A DNA stretch of 64,000 bases from Kribbella kalugense (lineage in GTDB: Bacteria; Actinomycetota; Actinomycetes; Propionibacteriales; Kribbellaceae), in assembly GCF_004365875.1 (NCBI RefSeq), contig NZ_SODF01000001.1:2480001-2544000 (forward strand), in the 5' to 3' direction. How positions within the stretch are numbered: position 1 is the stretch's first letter; each line of letters opens with the position of its first letter. Made by a program: the position numbers and the translations under genes. This document shows, piece by piece, positions 58,961 to 64,000 of this stretch. A model generated the notes under the pieces. It had not been told where the DNA came from. It did not search any database and was given only the letters and a program-made list of their open reading frames with translations.

Positions 58961-60292
58961 GTGTCCAAATTTCTTGGGTTCTTGCTCGGCGTAGTCGTTG
59001 CTCTGGCCGGTCCGGCCGTGTTCGGGGTGCTCGCCGCGCCGGGTGGTATCGAGCTGAACACGAAGGAGATGGCGCTTGCCTTCGGCATCGGCGCGCTGAT
59101 CTTCTGGGCCGTGGTGTCGTACTTCTCGGGCGCCGGCGCGCTCGGGGCGTTCCTTGCCTTCGGCGCCCTGATCTACTGCTGGCTCTGGATCCCGAACCGG
59201 ACCACGAACTTCCTGAACGACGTCCCCGGCGTCACCAACGGGATGATCGACGGGTCGAAGCAGTACACGCTGAACGGCGTCGTGCCGATCCTCGCGGTGA
59301 TCTCGCTGGTGTACTCGATCCAGCTGATCACCCGCGGCGTGCAGCGTCGTCGGCGCGAGCGGGCCGACGACGAGCGGCTGCAGCGCGAGCAGGAGGCGGC
59401 GCAGGCGCAGCAGGAGGCGGACGTCGCGGCCGTGTACCCGGTTGCCGGGAGCACCTATCAGGCGCCGCCGCCGTACGAGAGCCACTCCCGCTTCGACGAC
59501 CTGTTCGACGAGCCGGAGCCCGAGCCGATGGTTGAGCAGCCGGTCCGGCCGCGGAATCAGGCGGACGAGCAGACTGCTCAGTTCCCGGTGCGCGAGGAGG
59601 GTACGGCGGGGAGCGAGCAGACTGCGCTGTTCCCGCAAGCCGATGCCCAGAGCAACGAGACGGGCGACGAGCAAGGTTATGAAGGCGGCGACGAGACTGT
59701 GATCGCGCCGGCGGCTGAGGTGCAGGAGCCTGAAGCACCCGCCGCCCAGGAGGCTCCGGCAGCCGAAGAAACGCAGCCGGTCGAAGCAACCCGGCCAATG
59801 CAGGAAACGCAGGCGGCCGACGAGACCAAGCCCGTCGAAGAGACGCCGCCGGTCGAGGAGACCAAGGCAGTCGAGGAAACCAAGCCGGTCCAGGAAACGC
59901 AGACGGCCGAGGCAACCCAGCCCGCCTCAGCGACCCAGCCAGTCCAGGAGACCGCGCCGGTCCAGAAGACCCAACCGGTCGAGGAAACCAGGCCGATGCA
60001 GGAAACGCAGGCCGTCGAAGCGACCCAGCCGGTCCAGGAAACCAAACCGGTCCAGGAAACCAAACCGGTCCACGAGACCCAGCCGGTCCAGGAAACCAAG
60101 GCAGTCGAGGTCACGAAGCCGGTCGAAGAGGCGAAACCTGTGGAGGAGACCAAGGCTTTTCCGGTGGTGGAGCCTAGGAAGGTGACTCCGAAGGAGGAGA
60201 TGGGGTCTCAGTATCGGGAGCGGATGGAGGACCCGGAGGACACCGGGGAATTCCACATGGCGTTCGAGAACCCGGTCGTCAAGCCCGCGTAA
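58961..60292 (+). CDS. Membrane protein with a long hexapeptide-repeat cytoplasmic tail
   Basis: GTG 58961 is supported by the adjacent -10-like element; 443 residues. Three or four helices lie in residues 3-130 (FLGFLLGVVVALAGPAVFGV, LAFGIGALIFWAVVSYF, LGAFLAFGALIYCWLWI, VVPILAVISLVYSIQLI). A basic/acidic coiled segment follows (RRRRERADDERLQREQEAAQ). Residues about 270-400 are some 22 repeats of six residues (TKPVEE, TQPVQE and variants). The C-terminus is acidic. I do not recognise the family; the tail suggests an extended linker or protein-interaction region. Confidence 0.78.
   Translation: MSKFLGFLLGVVVALAGPAVFGVLAAPGGIELNTKEMALAFGIGALIFWAVVSYFSGAGALGAFLAFGALIYCWLWIPNRTTNFLNDVPGVTNGMIDGSKQYTLNGVVPILAVISLVYSIQLITRGVQRRRRERADDERLQREQEAAQAQQEADVAAVYPVAGSTYQAPPPYESHSRFDDLFDEPEPEPMVEQPVRPRNQADEQTAQFPVREEGTAGSEQTALFPQADAQSNETGDEQGYEGGDETVIAPAAEVQEPEAPAAQEAPAAEETQPVEATRPMQETQAADETKPVEETPPVEETKAVEETKPVQETQTAEATQPASATQPVQETAPVQKTQPVEETRPMQETQAVEATQPVQETKPVQETKPVHETQPVQETKAVEVTKPVEEAKPVEETKAFPVVEPRKVTPKEEMGSQYRERMEDPEDTGEFHMAFENPVVKPA
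59770..60165 (+). repeat. 18-bp coding repeats (hexapeptide TxPVxE)
   Basis: About 22 consecutive hexapeptides follow Thr-Lys/Gln-Pro-Val-Glu/Gln-Glu, as seen in TKPVQE, TQPVEE and TKPVHE. Codons in neighbouring units are often the same, such as CCGGTCCAGGAAACC. The tract ends before VEPRKVTPKEE. Confidence 0.85.
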
Positions 60293-60295
60293 CCC

Positions 60296-61264
60296 TCAAG
60301 CGACGTGCATGCGCTGCTGATGTTGCCCGCGCCGCGCATGCTCAGTTATCGCCTCGTCGTACGCCGCACTAGCCATATCGAGCACGTCCCCCGCCATCTG
60401 TGCCCGAGGTGACTCGATGCTCCAAGCGAGCACCAGTTTCCGGTGAATCGGATCCCCGACCAGCGTCCGAGTCGTGACGTCCGACGAAATCATCCGGTAC
60501 GACGTAGGCGAGATCAGCGCGACCCCTTGCCCACTAGTCACGAACCCCATCAGCACCGACGTATCAACCGAATGATGCTCGACCTTCGGCTGGAACCCAG
60601 CCGCCTCGCAAGCCGCCCGGAACAGCACGTGGAACCCGCTATCGTCCGGCGGCTCCCCGATCCACTCCTCGTCCGACAGCAGCGCCAGGTCGACCTCGCC
60701 ACGCGCCCGGGACGACTCCGCGACCGGGTGATCCGCGGACAAAGCGACGTACGCCGACTCTGACTCAACGACCGTGGTCGACTCGACCCCGGTCGGCAGC
60801 CGCAGCTCGAACCCGGGGAACTCACGCAGTAGCGCGAAGTCCAGCCGCCCGCTCTCCAGCTGCTGCAACAGCACGCTGGTAGACCACTCGACCTCGATGC
60901 TCACCTGCTCGATCTCGCCATGTGAGCGCAGCCGGGACGCGATCCCGGACATCGGCGCGGTCGGGAACCCACCGAGCCGGACGGCAGACGATTCCACCGC
61001 GGTCATCGCGGACACGGTCGCCGCGAGGTGATCGACGTCGACCAGGATGGCTCGTGCGCGATCGACGGCGTACCGGCCGAGCGGGGTCGGCGTGACGCCG
61101 GTGCGGGAGCGCTCGAACAGCTCCCCGCCGAACGCCGCCTCGATTCGCTTCAGCTGCGCGGTCAGGCTCGGCTGGCTGACCTTGAGCCAGCGGGCAGCCC
61201 GTCCGACGGACCCCGCTTCAGCCACCAGGACCACCACCCGCAGGTGGCGCAGCTCGACGTTCAT
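60296..61264 (-). CDS. LysR-family transcriptional regulator
   Basis: ATG 61264 (MNVELRHLRVVVLVAEAGSV) gives 322 residues. The N-terminal HTH is seen as SVGRAARWLKVSQPSLTAQLKRIE (in two parts), and an inducer-binding domain of periplasmic type fills residues about 90-300. The stop lies three bases from the convergent membrane-protein stop. No operon partner is on its strand, and its target genes are not evident. LysR proteins usually act on a neighbouring divergent gene, but the ABC exporter is co-oriented and separated by a terminator. Confidence 0.9.
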   Translation of the reverse strand: MNVELRHLRVVVLVAEAGSVGRAARWLKVSQPSLTAQLKRIEAAFGGELFERSRTGVTPTPLGRYAVDRARAILVDVDHLAATVSAMTAVESSAVRLGGFPTAPMSGIASRLRSHGEIEQVSIEVEWSTSVLLQQLESGRLDFALLREFPGFELRLPTGVESTTVVESESAYVALSADHPVAESSRARGEVDLALLSDEEWIGEPPDDSGFHVLFRAACEAAGFQPKVEHHSVDTSVLMGFVTSGQGVALISPTSYRMISSDVTTRTLVGDPIHRKLVLAWSIESPRAQMAGDVLDMASAAYDEAITEHARRGQHQQRMHVA

Positions 61265-61324
61265 GCGTTGAGACCGTAGTCCAGGTGTAGGCACAGCACA
61301 CAGGTACCCAACATTGCGGTTTCA

Positions 61325-61366
61325 TCACAGCCCGGCCCGGAGCTGTAACGCCGGACCGGGCTGTGA
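61325..61366 (-). terminator. Hairpin terminator downstream of the ABC exporter genes
   Basis: TCACAGCCCGG plus CCGG pairs with CCGG plus CCGGGCTGTGA, a stem of about 16 bp with one internal mismatch. It lies just after the permease stop. The U-run is weak. Confidence 0.7.
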
Positions 61367-61373
61367 CGATGTG

Positions 61374-62540
61374 CTACGAATTTTCGAGGGCCAAGGCTTC
61401 CCTGTAACCGAGCCGGCGGCCCGTCTGCAGCAACGTTCGCTCGTACAGCCGCGCTCCCAGGCGGACGATGAGCACGGTCGCCGCGAGCAGGATCGCGATC
61501 GCGACCAGCGGCTGCCAGACCGGCACGTCCTCGGTCAGCATCCGGCCCGGCATCGACATCGACGACGCGATCGGGACGAACGACGCCACCGTCTTCGCCG
61601 ACGACCCCGCGAACACCGAGAAGAAGAATGGAATCATCAGGATCATCTGGCCCGGCAGCGTGGTCGACCCGAGGTCCTCCTGCCGGGTGGCCAGCGAACC
61701 CGCGACCGCCCACAGCCCGGCCAGCGCCACGAACCCGAGTACGAAGAACACCACGAACCAGCCTGCAACCGGCGCCACCACCTCGAGTACGTCGGCCTGG
61801 TCAGTGGCCAGCAACCCGATCAGCGACGCGGCCGCGATCACCACGATCTGGGACAGCGCCAGCACCGTGTTCCCGAGAACCTTGCCCCACAGCAGCGACC
61901 GGATCGGCACCGCGGCGGCCAGGATCTCGACGACCCGGCTCTCCTTCTCCTGTACGACGCTCTGCGCGATCATCATCCCGAAGCCGAGCGCGGTCATGTA
62001 GAAGACCAGCGCCAGCCCGATGTTCACGAACTGCGAGACGAGCTCCGGCAACGGGCCGGGGTCCAGCAGCTGCAACTCGACCTTCGTACCGGAGTGCAAC
62101 TGGGAAGGAGTCAGCCCCGCCTTCGAGGCGTTCGTCTCCATCCCGACGGTCGCGGCCGCCTCGCGCAGCCCGCTCTCGATCCCCGTGTCGACATGGTCCT
62201 TGCCGACTACGACGTACCCGTCATCGCCGGGCAGCAGCGCCGCTTTGACGTCGCCGTCCGTGACGAGCTTCTCGGCGGCCGGGCGGTCGGCGGCTCGGGT
62301 GATCTCATAGCCGTCGCCGCCAACCGTCGTCGATGCTTGCTGGACGACTTTGGAACCCCCGTCATCGATGACCGCGATCTTGTCCGCGCCGCCCTTGCCG
62401 GCGAGGATCGCGGGCAGGATCACCGCGACCATCACGATGAACAGCATCACCAGGGTCGAGCCGATGAAGGTCTTGTCCCGCAGCTTCGTGCTGATCTCGC
62501 GCTCGGCGATCAGCGCCCACGGCCTGTCCAGTGCGTTCAT
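61374..62540 (-). CDS. ABC-2 type exporter permease (NatB-like)
   Basis: 388 residues. The first helix (FIGSTLVMLFIVMVAVILPA) is followed by a large extracytoplasmic region of about 140 residues (KIAVIDDGGSKVVQ and onward), then five or six helices (IGLALVFYMTALGFGMMIAQ, VVLALSQIVVIAAASLIGLL). This matches the NatB/ABC-2 layout. The partner ATPase stop overlaps this start by 4 bases. It may expel a drug, sodium ion or antibiotic; the substrate is unknown. Confidence 0.86.
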   Translation of the reverse strand: MNALDRPWALIAEREISTKLRDKTFIGSTLVMLFIVMVAVILPAILAGKGGADKIAVIDDGGSKVVQQASTTVGGDGYEITRAADRPAAEKLVTDGDVKAALLPGDDGYVVVGKDHVDTGIESGLREAAATVGMETNASKAGLTPSQLHSGTKVELQLLDPGPLPELVSQFVNIGLALVFYMTALGFGMMIAQSVVQEKESRVVEILAAAVPIRSLLWGKVLGNTVLALSQIVVIAAASLIGLLATDQADVLEVVAPVAGWFVVFFVLGFVALAGLWAVAGSLATRQEDLGSTTLPGQMILMIPFFFSVFAGSSAKTVASFVPIASSMSMPGRMLTEDVPVWQPLVAIAILLAATVLIVRLGARLYERTLLQTGRRLGYREALALENS

Positions 62541-63418
62541 CGGGTCGCCTCCCGGAAGACGTCGCTGAGCGCCACTCGCTCCGGCCCGAACTCCAGCACC
62601 GGCCCGCGAGTGATCGCCTCCTGCAGGATCTTCTGCTCCAACGCGCCCTCCTCCACGTCGAACAGCGCCGTACCGCCCGCGACGTCACGGACCCGGATCC
62701 CGCGGACGTCACGCAGCCAGCCCGCGTCTCCGTCCACCACCAAGCGGTACGTCGTTGTCGGCCCGGCAGCCAGCTGCGCAACGGGGCCTGCGGCAACGAC
62801 CTTGCCCCTGGACAGCACGACGAGGTCGTCGCACAACCGCTCGACCAGGTCGAGCTGGTGGCTGGAGAACAGCACCGGCACCTCCGGCGTGACCTCCTCG
62901 CGGAGCAGGTCCACCATCGCGTCGACGGCCAGCGGGTCGAGGCCGCTGAACGGCTCGTCCAGCACCAGCGCGATCGGCTCGTGCACCAGCGCGGCCGCGA
63001 TCTGCACCCGTTGCTGGTTCCCCAGCGACAGAGCCTCGAGTACGTCGGTCGCCCGCTCGGCGAGCCCGAGCCGCTCGAGCAGCTTGTCGGTGCGTTCCGC
63101 GGCGCGGTCCGGGTCGAGCCCGTGCAGCCGGCCGAAGAACACCAGCTGGTCGCGGATCTTCATCTTCGGGTACAGCCCGCGTTCCTCGGGCATGTAGCCG
63201 AAGTCCCGGCGTACCTCCGGTGTCAGCTGTTCGCCTTGCCACTGCACCTGGCCCGAGTTCGCCGCCAGGACGCCGAGAATGATCCGCATCGTGGTCGTCT
63301 TCCCGGCCCCGTTGGCCCCGACGAATCCGGTCATCCGGCCCGGTACGACGTCGAACGTCACGTCGTCCAGTGCCAGCTGATCACCGAACCGCCGGGTGAG
63401 CCCAGCCACCCTGAGCAT
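62537..63418 (-). CDS. ABC exporter ATP-binding protein (NatA-like)
   Basis: 293 residues. Walker A GANGAGKTT, Q-loop GYMPEERGLY, a signature region that varies to LSLGNQQRVQ, and Walker B ALVLDEPFSGLD are visible. The Gly in place of Gly-Gly in the signature (LSLGNQQ) is common in this group. The C-terminal 80 residues form the regulatory extension of NatA-like proteins. It is followed by the permease gene with a 4-base overlap. Confidence 0.9.
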   Translation of the reverse strand: MLRVAGLTRRFGDQLALDDVTFDVVPGRMTGFVGANGAGKTTTMRIILGVLAANSGQVQWQGEQLTPEVRRDFGYMPEERGLYPKMKIRDQLVFFGRLHGLDPDRAAERTDKLLERLGLAERATDVLEALSLGNQQRVQIAAALVHEPIALVLDEPFSGLDPLAVDAMVDLLREEVTPEVPVLFSSHQLDLVERLCDDLVVLSRGKVVAAGPVAQLAAGPTTTYRLVVDGDAGWLRDVRGIRVRDVAGGTALFDVEEGALEQKILQEAITRGPVLEFGPERVALSDVFREATR

Positions 63419-63548
63419 GTGTCACCGATCCCATCAGGTCTGCCCCCGTCGGGTTGGTCTACCCGACACTGACCAAGCTAGTCAGCGCACACCTGCCCGC
63501 ACGTCGCCCGCAGGGGTGATCACTGGGGTCATTCGCCAGGCGGACAGA

Positions 63549-64000
63549 TCAGGACGATGCGTCATCACCGGGCGTGACTAGACCACATTCATAAGCGAAG
63601 ACGACCGCCTGGACACGGTCGCGAAGGCCCAACTTCAAAAGCACCCGGGAGACGTGGGTCTTCACAGTTGCCTCGCCGACGAAGAGCTGGTTCGCGATCT
63701 CGGTGTTGGTCAGGCCACGCGCGATCAGGCCGAGGACCTCCCGCTCGCGCTCGGTCAGGTCCTCCAGCAGGTCCGGCCGGTACACGCGCTCGCCGCCACC
63801 GGCGAACCGCTTGATCACCCGCCGAGTCACCTCCGGCGCAAGCAGCGCATGCCCGGAGTGCACGATCTGGATCGCCTCGACCAGGTCCTCCGGCGCGGTG
63901 TTCTTCAGCAGGAACCCGCTCGCCCCGGCGCCGAGCGACTCGAACAGATAGTCGTCCCGGTCGAATGTGGTCAGGATCACGACCTTGCCCGCGTCCTCCG
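63549..64000 (-). CDS. NarL/LuxR-type response regulator, 5' end outside window
   Basis: The frame runs leftward from the window end to a stop at 63549; about 150 residues are visible. The remaining receiver-domain part has VVILTTFDRDDYLFESLGAG, with the conserved Thr and the GASGFLLK lysine. The C-terminal LuxR-type helix-turn-helix is LTEREREVLGLIARGLTNTE followed by IANQLFVGEATVKTHVSRVL. The phosphorylated Asp lies beyond the window. A histidine kinase gene would be expected upstream. The regulator may control the adjacent ABC exporter. Confidence 0.93.
   Translation of the reverse strand, partial: EDAGKVVILTTFDRDDYLFESLGAGASGFLLKNTAPEDLVEAIQIVHSGHALLAPEVTRRVIKRFAGGGERVYRPDLLEDLTEREREVLGLIARGLTNTEIANQLFVGEATVKTHVSRVLLKLGLRDRVQAVVFAYECGLVTPGDDASS

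Overview
The window is high-GC DNA with strong G/C preference at third codon positions, many GTG starts, 4-base ATGA/GTGA gene overlaps and several apparently leaderless genes. Together with actinobacterial families (DUF3043, PspA with PspAA, SCO2322-like protein, DUF222/13E12 HNH protein) this points to a soil actinomycete of the Propionibacteriales, possibly Kribbella-like. The genus is an inference from gene content and style, not a database result. No rRNA, tRNA, CRISPR array, insertion sequence or prophage was seen.

Bases 1-17300 are an exopolysaccharide locus. A dense + strand run holds a (GDP-mannose/UDP-glucose) sugar dehydrogenase end, a GT4 glycosyltransferase, an asparagine synthase, a fused alcohol dehydrogenase/Gfo-Idh-MocA oxidoreductase, a heparinase II/III-like lyase, two Wzz-like chain-length proteins whose kinase domains have lost the P-loop, a Wzy/O-antigen-ligase-like polymerase, a second GT4 enzyme, a membrane-anchored beta-helix protein and a small conserved protein. 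Convergent to these lie an ECF-type sigma factor and the initiating polyprenyl-phosphate sugar transferase. The set fits a Wzy-type pathway making a uronate-containing, possibly alginate-like polymer.

Bases 17476-20654 carry the membrane-stress pair pspA/pspAA, a DUF3043 membrane protein, an aldo/keto reductase and a small conserved protein. Bases 20655-26593 are a cobalamin-riboswitch operon: secreted SCO2322-like protein, EcfT, fused double ATPase, ECF S component, cobU and cobS, that is, corrinoid uptake plus nucleotide-loop assembly. A 21-bp tandem repeat with an inverted copy lies in the following gap. Bases 26969-31558 are a ROK regulator with a xylose/ribose-type sugar ABC transporter; then come an LtrA-like membrane protein and a five-gene peptide ABC transporter on the - strand (39051 to 32906).

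Bases 39404-49670 contain gcvT, leucyl aminopeptidase, a small catabolic cluster (DUF2848, cupin, GntR regulator, nitrilase-family amidase) with a shared 18-bp operator-like motif, and the 2-oxoacid dehydrogenase genes lpdA and sucB followed by a TIGR01777 epimerase-like gene. Bases 49672-55082 look like an accessory insertion between that block and lipB: a transmembrane pseudokinase full of tandem repeats and a 13E12-type HNH endonuclease preceded by a near-consensus LexA box. After lipB come two sulfatases, a repeat-tailed membrane protein, a LysR regulator, a NatA/NatB-like ABC exporter and, cut by the window end, a NarL-type response regulator.
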